A stretch of DNA of 64,000 nt from Crenothrix sp043729335 (lineage in GTDB: Bacteria > Pseudomonadota > Gammaproteobacteria > Methylococcales > Methylomonadaceae), in contig NZ_JAYTLQ010000013.1 of the NCBI RefSeq assembly GCF_043729335.1, forward strand, positions 62,001-126,000, in the 5' to 3' direction. Position 1 is the first letter of the stretch. Each line of letters begins with the position of its first letter. Positions 32,235 to 41,048 of this stretch are shown piece after piece. The translations under genes were made by a program, and so were the position numbers. The notes under the pieces were generated by a model, which made no database searches, had not been told where the DNA came from, and saw only the letters and a program-made list of their open reading frames with translations.

Positions 32235-33035
32235 TTACTGTGGGTAGCCTTGCTGCTGCGGATAACCTTGTTGTTGAGGATAGCCTTGCTGCTGCGGATA
32301 ACCCTGTTGTGGCGGGTAGTTTTGCGGTTGTTGTTGTGGATAGCCTTGCTGTTGAGTTCCACCACCTTGCCCCCCGCCTGCATTGTTGTTAGCAACAATT
32401 TTTAGCTCTACACGGCGATTTTTAGCCCGATTTTCTTCGGTGGTGTTATTCTCTAAAGGCTGCCTTTCACCCATGCCTTGCTGGGTTAAACGCGAACTGC
32501 TAACGCCGTGCTGGGACAGATAACCTGCAACACTGCCCGCACGTCTTTCAGATAAATTCTGGTTATAGGCATCTGCACCTTTATCGTCGGTGTGGCCAGT
32601 AACTGTAATATTTGAATCCGGATATTTATTTAATACGTTAGCGACAGAATCTAATGAGCTTGTAGCTTGTGAAGTAAGATTCGAGGAATCAAAGCCAAAG
32701 GTAATGCTACTCGGCATATTAAGATTCAGAGTATTTTCGGCCGTTCTTTCTACCACAATACCGGTACCTTGCAAAGATTGCTGCATTTCTTTTTGTTGGT
32801 GATCCATATAAGCACCTACCGCCGCGCCTACTGCGCCACCGGCTAAAGCGCCCCAACCGGCATTTTTAAGATCGTTGCCGCCAAATGCGGTTCCAGTTGC
32901 AGCACCCAGCACAGCACCTATGCCGCCGCCTTTGGCCGTATTGCCAACCCGTGATTGCCCAGTATTAGGATCGGTGACGCAAGCCGTTAAAAGAAATGTA
33001 CTACTCATAGCTACAAGCAAGATTTTTTTTATCAT
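32235..33035 (-). CDS. OmpA-family lipoprotein with glycine zipper and Gln/Pro-rich tail
   Basis: This 266-residue protein has a lipoprotein signal ending LLTAC and then a glycine-zipper region (KGGGIGAVLGAATGTAFGG, GWGALAGGAVGAAVGAYM). A peptidoglycan-binding OmpA domain follows (about 108-220; ITVTGHTDDKGADAYNQNLS, ERRAGSVAGYLSQHGVSSSR, RAKNRRVELKI). This resembles YiaD. The tail is unusual: after GGGQGGG it consists of five or so repeats of GYPQQQ/NYPPQQ up to the stop codon, giving a Tyr-Pro-Gln repeat that may be flexible or sticky. It stands alone with its own terminator. Confidence 0.9.
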   Translation of the reverse strand: MIKKILLVAMSSTFLLTACVTDPNTGQSRVGNTAKGGGIGAVLGAATGTAFGGNDLKNAGWGALAGGAVGAAVGAYMDHQQKEMQQSLQGTGIVVERTAENTLNLNMPSSITFGFDSSNLTSQATSSLDSVANVLNKYPDSNITVTGHTDDKGADAYNQNLSERRAGSVAGYLSQHGVSSSRLTQQGMGERQPLENNTTEENRAKNRRVELKIVANNNAGGGQGGGTQQQGYPQQQPQNYPPQQGYPQQQGYPQQQGYPQQQGYPQ

Positions 33036-33303
33036 TGTTTTTACCTTTTTAGTTTATGAATATCTAGGTGCGATTTAGCTTTATATAGTCAGCTGAATAG
33101 AATACAGCTAAATTAAAATGACATCTTTTGCAAAGTTTTGCGGCTTGACTATAGCATAATTAACTTAACCTCAGCTGAAGCAAAATTTAATTTACATGAT
33201 TGTATGGTAACTTAATTGTTTAACCCCAACCCAAATGCCAAACTTTTATAGCTGTGCGCTCACTGAGTTACTATGATTAAACCCAATACTTTTAAAGATA
33301 AGC

Positions 33304-33882
33304 GTGTACTGCATAAAAACCAAACATAGCCTTGAAAATAACATAAAAAAATCCCGTTTTATTGGGGTCGTTATACCGTGTATTGATGTGCAGGAGGTAC
33401 AAAACAGCCTTAAACAATTAGCGCTTGAATACGCTGATGCCAGCCACATCGCTTTTGCTTACCGGCTTAAAACAGAAAACGGTTTGATTTATCGTTTTTA
33501 TGATGCCGGTGAACCTACCGGTACGGCGGGAAAACCTATATTTCAGCATATTGAAGGCAAAAATCTAATTAACCTTACCATTGCCGTGATTCGGTATTTT
33601 GGTGGTATTAAATTGGGCGCTGGGGGATTAATGCGAGCCTATGGCAATACTGCCAGAGATGTGATTGAGGCTGCGCAAATATCGCCTTATATTGAATTGG
33701 CTAGCATTCAGTTGACCCTGGATTACCAACAGCTACAACCCCTGGAGTTTCTGTTAAAAAAACTCGATGGGGTTATTTTAAAGCAAGAGTTTGGTGGACA
33801 AATTCAGTTGGTCATTCAACTTCCTGCTGAAAATACCCATCCCTTATTCCAGTCTTTTCCGAACTGCATCGCTATGCTTTAA
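33304..33882 (+). CDS. YigZ/IMPACT family protein
   Basis: This 192-residue protein matches the YigZ family: KKSRFIGVVIPCIDVQEVQN, DASHIAFAYRLKT, DAGEPTGTAGKPIFQHIEG, and VIRYFGGIKLGAGGLMRAYG. Human and yeast IMPACT proteins share the domain and regulate Gcn2; the bacterial role is unknown, possibly RNA-related. It starts with GTG. The 3' end overlaps the convergent neighbour by 11 bases. Confidence 0.9.
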   Translation: MYCIKTKHSLENNIKKSRFIGVVIPCIDVQEVQNSLKQLALEYADASHIAFAYRLKTENGLIYRFYDAGEPTGTAGKPIFQHIEGKNLINLTIAVIRYFGGIKLGAGGLMRAYGNTARDVIEAAQISPYIELASIQLTLDYQQLQPLEFLLKKLDGVILKQEFGGQIQLVIQLPAENTHPLFQSFPNCIAML

Positions 33883-34588
33883 TTTCAAACAGGTTTTTGT
33901 AAGAAACATACATCAAGGTGGATGTCAGCATATACAAAACAGGGGTTAACAGCGGTGTAAAAGCCCCACACATCAAGGCTTCAAAAAAGATAAAACCCAG
34001 CATGTTATAGAGTGCCTTTTTACGGGTGGCGAGCGTGCTTTTACCCAAGCTTTTGGCGCGGCTCCAAGTGTAATCCTGGAATAACATTAGCGGATAACTA
34101 AACCAGCTGCCTAGCGTACACAGCATAAGCAGGGTAAACATCAAGGCAACCGTAGCATAATCGTATAGCCAGCTGGCAATTTCCCGTACTGATCTGCGTT
34201 TTAAATGGACATCGGAAAAATCTAACTGAAGGAAAAAATCCAGTATTTTGTCATATTCACCCGATAGCAAATTAGCAAACACCATAAACACAAACCAGCA
34301 GACCATAATGCCAACGCCTGCCAATAAAGCTAAAGGCAAGCTTTTGTTAATGGCCCAGGACACTGGCTGGTTGGTTTCCCCATTGTGCCTCATGTCTATG
34401 TATTTGCTAACACCTACACCCACAAATAAGGAGGCCACTGCACCTAATACACCCAGCGCCATAGAGACTTTGCCTATCGTTAGCAGCACTGCCACAAATG
34501 CCGTGTAGCCGCCCCAAACCCAAGGCGCAAGTTTAATAAATAATAATGACTGTTGCAGCCATCCGCCAAATGTTTCTACTTTATTCAC
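33872..34588 (-). CDS. Putative membrane protein downstream of trpS
   Basis: This 238-residue inner-membrane protein has about five to six helices (GYTAFVAVLLTIGKVSMAL, VLGAVASLFVGVGVSKYI, LALLAGVGIMVCWFVFMVF, ALMFTLLMLCTLGSWFSYPL). It contains LMLFQDYTWSRAKSLGKSTL, a pattern seen in proteins annotated as BPSS1780-like or glycerophosphoryl-type membrane proteins. Function unknown. Its start overlaps the trpS stop by four bases, so it is translationally coupled to trpS. Confidence 0.7.
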   Translation of the reverse strand: MNKVETFGGWLQQSLLFIKLAPWVWGGYTAFVAVLLTIGKVSMALGVLGAVASLFVGVGVSKYIDMRHNGETNQPVSWAINKSLPLALLAGVGIMVCWFVFMVFANLLSGEYDKILDFFLQLDFSDVHLKRRSVREIASWLYDYATVALMFTLLMLCTLGSWFSYPLMLFQDYTWSRAKSLGKSTLATRKKALYNMLGFIFFEALMCGAFTPLLTPVLYMLTSTLMYVSYKNLFEIKA

Positions 34589-35598
34589 AATGCAATCCTT
34601 GAAATTCCAACGGCTTCGCGCAGTTCTTTTATAAAAGGAGCACTGATGGCGCGTGCTTTACGAGCTCCCTCTTGTAATTGTTCTTCAATGTGTTGGGGCT
34701 TTTGCATCAGTTCATCATAGATCTCTCTTGCCGGTGCAACATGGGCATTAATGTAGTCAAACAACAGCTGTTTCATTTCGCCCCAAGCTATGCCTTCAGC
34801 GTAACGCAGTTTTACGGCGGCAACTTCATCGGCCGTGGCAAACGCTTGGTAAATACTGAACAACGTGCAATATGTCGGATCTTTGGGTTCGCCAGGTTCT
34901 TGTGAGTTGGTTTTGATTTTGTTAATCAGTTTTTTCAACTTTTTTTCCGGCTCAAACAAAGGAATGGTGTTGTTATAGCTCTTGCTCATCTTCCGACCAT
35001 CCAAACCGGCTAAAGTTGCAGTATTGGCATCAATTATGGCCTCTGGCAGTACAAAATGTTCACCGTAAATGTGGTTAAAGCGTCCGGCAATATCCCGTGC
35101 CATTTCAATATGCTGAATTTGATCTTTACCCACCGGCACTTTATGGGCGTTAAATATAAGAATATCCGCCGCCATTAAAATAGGGTAACTGAACAAACCC
35201 ATAGTAATGCCTTTATCGGGATCATTCTCAGCGTTGTTTTCATTATCGGCTACCGAAGCTTTGTAGGCATGCGATCTGTTCATTAGCCCTTTGGCGGTTA
35301 CGCAGGTCAGCATCCAGGTTAATTCCATGGTTTCGGGGACATCGGACTGTCTGTAAAACACGGCATTGGAGGTATCTAACCCTAAAGCCAGCCAGGTAGC
35401 GGCAATTTCAAGGCTGGACTGGCGCACTTTTTCGGGTTCGTGGCATTTGATGAGGGCATGGTAATCAGCCAGAAAATAAAACGGTGCGAAGTTGGCATCT
35501 TTGCTGGCGGCGATGGCGGGGCGGATTGCACCGACGTAATTGCCTAAATGCGGTGTGCCAGTGGTGGTGATGCCGGTTAATACGGTTTGTTTGGTCAT
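34585..35598 (-). CDS. trpS: Tryptophanyl-tRNA synthetase TrpS
   Basis: This 337-residue class I synthetase charges tRNA-Trp. The HIGH-type motif appears as TPHLGNYVGAIRPA near the N-terminus and the KMSKS loop as LDGRKMSKSYNNTIPLFE (about 195-215). Length and motif order match bacterial TrpS. It is the first gene of a two-gene unit with the membrane protein. About 120 AT-rich bases upstream of it could hold the promoter. Confidence 0.95.
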   Translation of the reverse strand: MTKQTVLTGITTTGTPHLGNYVGAIRPAIAASKDANFAPFYFLADYHALIKCHEPEKVRQSSLEIAATWLALGLDTSNAVFYRQSDVPETMELTWMLTCVTAKGLMNRSHAYKASVADNENNAENDPDKGITMGLFSYPILMAADILIFNAHKVPVGKDQIQHIEMARDIAGRFNHIYGEHFVLPEAIIDANTATLAGLDGRKMSKSYNNTIPLFEPEKKLKKLINKIKTNSQEPGEPKDPTYCTLFSIYQAFATADEVAAVKLRYAEGIAWGEMKQLLFDYINAHVAPAREIYDELMQKPQHIEEQLQEGARKARAISAPFIKELREAVGISRIAL

Positions 35599-36016
35599 GC
35601 AAGGCTGCTCGGTTATGGGTTTTTGGATAGGTGTGTTTTCATTGTATCCAAATTTGGGGGAATATTCAGCTTTAGTCGGGCAATATAGCGGGGCTTAGGG
35701 GGATGTAAATCGAAAATGCGGGGATTTGGCTATATTCGGCTATTGATGCCGTTGCAATCAATTGGCGGCAAACTAATGGTCTCGTCTTACTTGAACTTCC
35801 AATCGGTTTTTTAGGGAGGCTTTGAAGTTACCTAGGAGATCATTGGTGGGTAAATTGAGTGCTTGCAAGAAAATGCGTTATTTTGGCCATTGCAATGTAT
35901 TGGGCATGGCGGTTTGCTGTCGCGAAACCACCTTATAAGTTGGGCTCGCTAAACATCCTCATAAAGCACAATGTTATCCAACCATACGGCGGGTAAATTC
36001 ACTGGCTAATTCTGCG
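35599..36016. other. Intergenic region with a 36-base partial duplication of the Uma2 gene end
   Basis: No gene is seen. Bases 35947-35982 repeat exactly the last 36 bases of the Uma2 neighbourhood (36015-36050), including the stop codon and the codons for LDNIVLYEDV. Upstream of it on the minus strand the frame continues briefly with plausible residues (NLPAVW), so this may be the 3' relic of a second Uma2 copy or a small tandem duplication. Confidence 0.6.
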
Positions 36017-36574
36017 CTAAACATCCTCATAAAGCACAATGTTATCCAACACCAACCCAACGCTCTCAAACTCAATTGGCGCATCGCCATCAAACTCATA
36101 CAGCACCCAATGGCCGGTATTATCCAAACGGAAGCTATCCACCTTGCGTTTAATCGGGTTAATCAGCATATATTCCTGCAAGGAAGCAAACTGCCGGTAT
36201 TTCTCAAACTTATCACCCCGATCATACGCTTCGGTTGATTCCGATAGCACCTCAACAATCAAGCGGGGTTCAGACATAAAAAGCTCGGCTTGATGGTCTT
36301 GTTCCGAACATGTTACAAACACATCAGGATAAAAAAAAGCATTGGCCGTTTGCAGCTTTACTTTCATATCCGCCATGTAAACACGGCAAGGCGTGCCTTT
36401 AAGATGCTGCTTAAGTACGGCAAACACATTACCCGCCACCGTTGCATGTTGGCGTGTTACTCCAACCATTGCAAAAATTTCGTTATCAACAAATTCGTGT
36501 CGGGTCGGCTGATTAGCTTCCCAGCTCAAGAAATCATCAGTTGTCATGGGTTCAACAGTTGCTGCATGAGCCAT
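36017..36574 (-). CDS. Uma2 family putative endonuclease (DUF820)
   Basis: This 185-residue protein has a PD-(D/E)XK-like nuclease fold. It shows MTTDDFLSWEANQPTRHEFV with the conserved Glu/Asp, FAMVGVTRQHATVAGNVFA, YPDVFVTC as the Asp motif and LIVEVLSESTEAYDRGDKFE as the E-x-K-like core. Uma2 genes are often in many copies in cyanobacteria and some proteobacteria; their function is unclear and a mobile-element or defence link has been suggested. The gene at 49105-49728 is a second member. Confidence 0.85.
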   Translation of the reverse strand: MAHAATVEPMTTDDFLSWEANQPTRHEFVDNEIFAMVGVTRQHATVAGNVFAVLKQHLKGTPCRVYMADMKVKLQTANAFFYPDVFVTCSEQDHQAELFMSEPRLIVEVLSESTEAYDRGDKFEKYRQFASLQEYMLINPIKRKVDSFRLDNTGHWVLYEFDGDAPIEFESVGLVLDNIVLYEDV

Positions 36575-36777
36575 TGGTTTATCTCACTGCCTGTATTAAA
36601 AAGCGATTCTATGCTAAAAATAAACCTAACAACAAGCGCTTGTTTAGCACACGGCGTTATAGTGTGAAGCCAAAAGGCATTGGCTTAGTGATAAGTCCAT
36701 AGCTGTTGCATTTTATTCCATGAAAGAACCCGCACACCCCGTGTGTTAAAATATTTTGTTTTTGGAATTTTTAAAGC

Positions 36778-37755
36778 ATGACGATTAACCCGCCCCTAAA
36801 CAGAAGCTTTTGCGTTGCACCGATGATGGATTGGACTGATCGGCATTGCCGTTATTTTCATCGGCTGATGTCACAACATGCGCTGTTGTACACCGAAATG
36901 GTGACGACGGGTGCGTTAATTCATGGCGACAGCCACCGATTTTTGCAATTTAATCCTGAGGAAAATCCGCTGGCTTTGCAATTGGGCGGCAGCAATCCAC
37001 AAGATTTAGCCACTTGCGCAAAAATGGCCGAAGATTACGGTTATGACGAAGTGAACCTGAATGTCGGTTGCCCCAGTGAGCGGGTGCAAAATGGTCGTTT
37101 TGGGGCTTGTTTAATGGTGGAACCTGATCTGGTTGCCGATTGTGTGGCGGCAATGAAGCAGGCGGTTGCTATCCCAGTTACCGTTAAATCCAGAATTGGT
37201 GTGGATGATAAGGATTCGTATGAAGAGCTGTGTGTGTTTGTGAGCACCATTGCCAAGGCGGGTTGCGAGACGTTTATTGTCCATGCCAGAAAAGCCTGGT
37301 TAAGTGGTTTGTCGCCTAAGGAAAATAGGGAGGTTCCGCCGTTACGCTACGATGTAGTGTATCAATTAAAAACGGATTTTCCGCAGCTTGAAATTATCCT
37401 TAACGGCGGGATTACATCACTAGATCAGGCTGAAGAAGTGTTGCGGCATATTGATGGCGTAATGATGGGGCGGGAAGCCTATCATAATCCTTATTTATTG
37501 GCTGAGGTGGATAGGCGATTTTTTGGGGTACAGGCTGAACCGCCATCACGTGAGGCTATTTTAGAGTTATTAATACCTTATGTTCAACGGCAACTTAAAG
37601 CCGGTGTGCGTTTAAACAGTGTGTCGCGGCATATTTTGGGCTTGTTTCATGGTATGCCAGGGGGTAGATTGTGGCGGCGGCATCTCAGTGAGAATGCCTG
37701 TAAGCTTGGTGCGGATGAGACGATTTTGTACAAGCCTTTAAGTTTAGAACATTGA
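36778..37755 (+). CDS. dusA: tRNA-dihydrouridine(20/20a) synthase DusA
   Basis: This 325-residue FMN enzyme reduces uridines 20 and 20a in tRNA D-loops. Family signatures are SFCVAPMMDWTDRHCRYFHR at the N-terminus, LALQLGGSNPQDLA, EVNLNVGCPSERVQNGRFGA followed by Cys111, the catalytic acid, and FIVHARKAWLSGLSPKENRE. The sequence fits DusA better than DusB or DusC because of the SPKENREVPPL stretch. It is monocistronic as far as visible. Confidence 0.95.
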   Translation: MTINPPLNRSFCVAPMMDWTDRHCRYFHRLMSQHALLYTEMVTTGALIHGDSHRFLQFNPEENPLALQLGGSNPQDLATCAKMAEDYGYDEVNLNVGCPSERVQNGRFGACLMVEPDLVADCVAAMKQAVAIPVTVKSRIGVDDKDSYEELCVFVSTIAKAGCETFIVHARKAWLSGLSPKENREVPPLRYDVVYQLKTDFPQLEIILNGGITSLDQAEEVLRHIDGVMMGREAYHNPYLLAEVDRRFFGVQAEPPSREAILELLIPYVQRQLKAGVRLNSVSRHILGLFHGMPGGRLWRRHLSENACKLGADETILYKPLSLEH

Positions 37756-37858
37756 TAAAAACAAATAACCGGTCAGTTTTAGATTAGCTTTGGTGCGCCA
37801 ACAAAAGGTTACATTCCAAACTTAAGCTCATGTTTTATATACGGCTCAGGAGAAATTA

Positions 37859-38155
37859 ATGAGAGAGGATGATAAGGTATTGATTGATTTTTGCAGACAA
37901 CAATACCGTGAGTTTAAAGTGGATGACTGGATTTCATTAAGCCATATTTCCGAACAGTTAAAGGTAGCAGCATTGTTTCTTAAGGGCACGACTTGGTACA
38001 AAAGGGATCAGGAATTGGGGATGGTATGTTATCAATGGGGCTTAGAATTAAAACAATTGCCGGTTCTGGTTAAACAATATCGGTTCGATTGTGCGCGTTT
38101 TTCCGGCATGCTAAAAAAACAAATTCAGTTTGATGGACAAGGGTTCAAACTATGA
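37859..38155 (+). CDS. Small protein paired with a nucleotidyltransferase
   Basis: This 98-residue soluble protein is charged and probably helical (VLIDFCRQQYREFKVDDWIS, HISEQLKVAALFLKGTTWYK). No family is recognised. A GGAGAAATTA ribosome-binding site lies just before the ATG. Its stop overlaps the start of the nucleotidyltransferase gene by four bases (ATGA), as typical for two-gene toxin-antitoxin or regulator pairs. If that is right it would be the antitoxin-like partner; this is inference from layout. Confidence 0.65.
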   Translation: MREDDKVLIDFCRQQYREFKVDDWISLSHISEQLKVAALFLKGTTWYKRDQELGMVCYQWGLELKQLPVLVKQYRFDCARFSGMLKKQIQFDGQGFKL

Positions 38156-38766
38156 ATGCTAGCCAAGTATGTTTGCATAACGCCCTCAAAGTCATGGTCG
38201 AAAAAATAGCAACGGTGCTCCAGTCTTACGGTTACCGGGGTGAGCCTGTCAAAATGATTTTGGCGGGGGGAATGGCCATGAATTATTATTGTGGCACTCG
38301 ATACACTGAAGATGTAGATGCGGTATTTTCACGAAAAATATTATTGCCCTATGAAGATTTGCTGGTCAATTACATTCGGGAAGACGGTTCAGAAGGTTTT
38401 ATTTATTTTGATACTAATTACACGCCCACACTTTCGTTAATGCACGAAAATTATGAAGAGGATATTGTCCTTTATTCTGAAGCGCAGATTGAAGGAGCAC
38501 CCATCAGTCACAACGACAGTGTTATTCAGTTGTATTGTCTAGCCCCAATTGATTTGGCGCTTTCCAAAATAGCGCGCTTTTCGGAGCAAGATGTTGAAGA
38601 TATTCTGGAGTTAGCCAGACGGCATTATTTTTCGGCGGATGAATTGAAAGCTAAGGGTTTAGAGGCGCTTGGATATTATATCGGCAATATCCAATCCGTA
38701 GAAAACGGTATCCATCTGATATGCGAAAAAATCAAATGCGATTTATCTGATTCAAATAATCGATAA
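38152..38766 (+). CDS. Nucleotidyltransferase-fold protein (DUF6036/AbiEii-like)
   Basis: This 204-residue protein shows the Pol-beta type pattern LAGGMAMNYYCGTRYTEDVD (Gly-Gly, then Arg-x-Thr-x-Asp-x-Asp). A later acidic residue and the helical region PIDLALSKIARFSEQDVEDI follow. The family includes AbiEii toxin-like and MenT-type nucleotidyltransferases, often in two-gene modules. Together with the preceding 98-residue protein it could form a toxin-antitoxin or phage-defence pair; activity is not established from sequence. Confidence 0.75.
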   Translation: MNASQVCLHNALKVMVEKIATVLQSYGYRGEPVKMILAGGMAMNYYCGTRYTEDVDAVFSRKILLPYEDLLVNYIREDGSEGFIYFDTNYTPTLSLMHENYEEDIVLYSEAQIEGAPISHNDSVIQLYCLAPIDLALSKIARFSEQDVEDILELARRHYFSADELKAKGLEALGYYIGNIQSVENGIHLICEKIKCDLSDSNNR

Positions 38767-38843
38767 TATATTTTTGAATAAAACATCGGCCAAATAGCAT
38801 CAAACATGTAAAATCAATTACTCAAGCAAACAGGAGTTGTATT

Positions 38844-39515
38844 ATGAAAACCCCCAAAATTGTGTTGTTTGCAGTGATCGTCGTTTTAATCATCATTTTT
38901 TTCAGTTTTGATCTTCAGCGCTATTTAACTTTAGAGGCGTTGAAATCCCAGCAAGCCAGTATTGAAACTTACCGCAATGCCCATCCTGTTTTGATAGTGG
39001 CTATTTATAGCGTGATCTACATAGCGGTAACCGGCTTATCGTTACCCGGTGCCACCATCTTGACGCTAGCCGGTGGCGCAGTGTTTGGTTTGTGGTGGGG
39101 AACGTTGATAGTGTCCTTTGCCTCCAGTACTGGCGCGACACTGGCATTTTTGGCGGCACGGTTTTTGTTTCAGGATGTCGTTAACTCACGCTTTGGCACA
39201 CGGTTACAGGCCATTGATGAAGGCATTCAGAGGGAAGGGCCGTTTTATTTGTTTACCTTACGCTTAGTTCCGTTGTTTCCGTTTTTTATGATTAATCTGG
39301 CAATGGGCTTGACGGCAATAAAAACCTGGACATTTTACTGGGTCAGCCAAGTGGGCATGCTGGCCGGAACGCTGGTGTATGTGAATGCCGGTACACAGTT
39401 GGCCAAAGTTGATTCCTTATCCGGAATTTTGTCCCCGCCCTTGGTAGCTTCCTTTGTTTTATTAGGTGTTTTCCCACTATTAGCCAAAAAAATGCTGGAG
39501 GCTATTAAATCATGA
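38844..39515 (+). CDS. TVP38/TMEM64 (VTT/DedA-like) membrane protein
   Basis: This 223-residue protein has five to six membrane helices and the VTT-domain signatures GLSLPGATILTLAGGAVFGL, SFASSTGATLAFLAARFLFQ and FTLRLVPLFPFFMINLAMGL. DedA/TVP38-type proteins are thought to scramble or transport phospholipids. It overlaps the next gene, a flavin disulfide reductase, by four bases. That pairing is widespread in proteobacteria and suggests a joint function. Confidence 0.9.
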   Translation: MKTPKIVLFAVIVVLIIIFFSFDLQRYLTLEALKSQQASIETYRNAHPVLIVAIYSVIYIAVTGLSLPGATILTLAGGAVFGLWWGTLIVSFASSTGATLAFLAARFLFQDVVNSRFGTRLQAIDEGIQREGPFYLFTLRLVPLFPFFMINLAMGLTAIKTWTFYWVSQVGMLAGTLVYVNAGTQLAKVDSLSGILSPPLVASFVLLGVFPLLAKKMLEAIKS

Positions 39516-40990
39516 GCGACTCACACCAATGGCAAAAACCCAAGCAATTTGACAACAACCTGATTGTCATAGGGGCAGGTTCAGGCGGTTTGGTTACGGC
39601 TTATATCGCCGCAGCCGTTAAAGCTAAAGTCACTTTGATTGAAAAACATAAAATGGGTGGCGATTGTTTGAATACCGGTTGCGTACCTTCCAAAGCGTTG
39701 ATCCGGTCTGCGAAATGGTTGTCGCATTTAAAACGTTCGAAAGAATTTGGTATTAAACAGGCCAGTGCCGATTTTGATTTCGCCGATGTCATGGAGCGGG
39801 TGCAATCGGTCATTAAAATTGTCGAGCCTCATGATTCTATTCAGCGCTACACTGAGTTAGGGGTCAATGTAATTACCGGGGAAGCTAAGATAATTTCTCC
39901 GTGGCAAGTTGAAGTCAAAATGGCTGAGGGCGTTAAAACGTTAACGACCCGATCTATTGTCATTGCGACAGGTTCGAGGCCTTTGGTGCCGCCTATACCG
40001 GGTATTGAAAACATTCAACCGCTTACTTCAGAAAATATCTGGGCTTTGCGCGAATTACCCAAACGCCTGTTGGTATTGGGGGGTGGCCCCATTGGCTGTG
40101 AATTAGCGCAATGCTTTGCTCGGTTCAACAGTCAGGTGACGCAAGTGGAAATGGCCTCACGGTTGTTGGTGCGGGAAGACTTGGATGCAGCGGAAATGCT
40201 AATGATACGTTTTCGGGAAGAGGGCATGGATCTACGCCTCGAACACGTCGCCAAAGAATTTATTATTGAAAACGGCGAAAAAATCCTCATTGCCGAACAT
40301 AAAGGTCAAAGCGTTAAAATACCGTTTGATCAAGTGCTGTTTGCGCTAGGTCGAAGTGCCAATATTAAAGACTACGGATTAGAAGAGCTGGATATTGCCG
40401 TATCGGCTCACAAAACTATTGCTACCAATGGTTTTCAGGAAACTAATTATCCTAATATCTATGCCGTAGGCGATGTTGCAGGGCCTTACCAATTTACCCA
40501 TACTGCTTCACATCAGGCTTGGTATGCCGCCGTCAATGCGTTGTTCGGTCAGTTCAAAAGATTCCGTACCGATTATTCAGTCATTCCGTGGTCGACATTT
40601 ACTGATCCGGAAGTGGCACGAGTCGGCTTGAACGAGCAAGAGGCCAAAAAACAAGGCATTGCTTATGAAGTGACGACTTACGGCATTGATGAGCTTGATC
40701 GAGCCATTGCCGACGGTGAGGCGCAGGGTTTCGTGAAAATTTTGACGCAGCCCGGTAAGGATAAAATCCTGGGCGTTACTATTGTGGGTGAGCATGCCGG
40801 TGATTTGATGGCCGAATTCGTTCTGGCCATGAAGCATGGCATTGGCTTAAACAAGATTCTGGGAACCATCCATATTTACCCGACGCTTGCCGAAGCCAAC
40901 AAAAATGCCGCGGGTGTTTGGAAGCGCCAGCATGCACCGCAACTTTTACTGCGTATTTTGGCTAAATACCATGCTTGGCGTCGAGGTTGA
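39512..40990 (+). CDS. FAD-dependent disulfide oxidoreductase, mercuric reductase/Lpd-like
   Basis: This 492-residue protein has two dinucleotide-binding motifs (LIVIGAGSGGLVTAYIAAAV and LLVLGGGPIGCELAQCFARF). The redox-active pair Cys52/Cys57 sits in GGDCLNTGCVPSK. The C-terminal dimerisation domain ends with IHIYPTLAEANKNAAG, where the partner His-x-x-Pro appears. It lacks the N-terminal HMA domain and the C-terminal Cys pair of true MerA, so mercury reduction is doubtful. Coupling to TVP38 suggests a membrane-redox role. Confidence 0.9.
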   Translation: MSDSHQWQKPKQFDNNLIVIGAGSGGLVTAYIAAAVKAKVTLIEKHKMGGDCLNTGCVPSKALIRSAKWLSHLKRSKEFGIKQASADFDFADVMERVQSVIKIVEPHDSIQRYTELGVNVITGEAKIISPWQVEVKMAEGVKTLTTRSIVIATGSRPLVPPIPGIENIQPLTSENIWALRELPKRLLVLGGGPIGCELAQCFARFNSQVTQVEMASRLLVREDLDAAEMLMIRFREEGMDLRLEHVAKEFIIENGEKILIAEHKGQSVKIPFDQVLFALGRSANIKDYGLEELDIAVSAHKTIATNGFQETNYPNIYAVGDVAGPYQFTHTASHQAWYAAVNALFGQFKRFRTDYSVIPWSTFTDPEVARVGLNEQEAKKQGIAYEVTTYGIDELDRAIADGEAQGFVKILTQPGKDKILGVTIVGEHAGDLMAEFVLAMKHGIGLNKILGTIHIYPTLAEANKNAAGVWKRQHAPQLLLRILAKYHAWRRG

Positions 40991-41048
40991 AAATACCATT
41001 GCAGTAGAAGTAATTTGAAAAAAATATCTGCAATAAGTGATTTATAGC

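Noticed and set aside
39512..40990. True mercuric reductase
   Set aside because: No HMA domain, no C-terminal vicinal Cys pair and no mer genes nearby; kept as a generic disulfide oxidoreductase.
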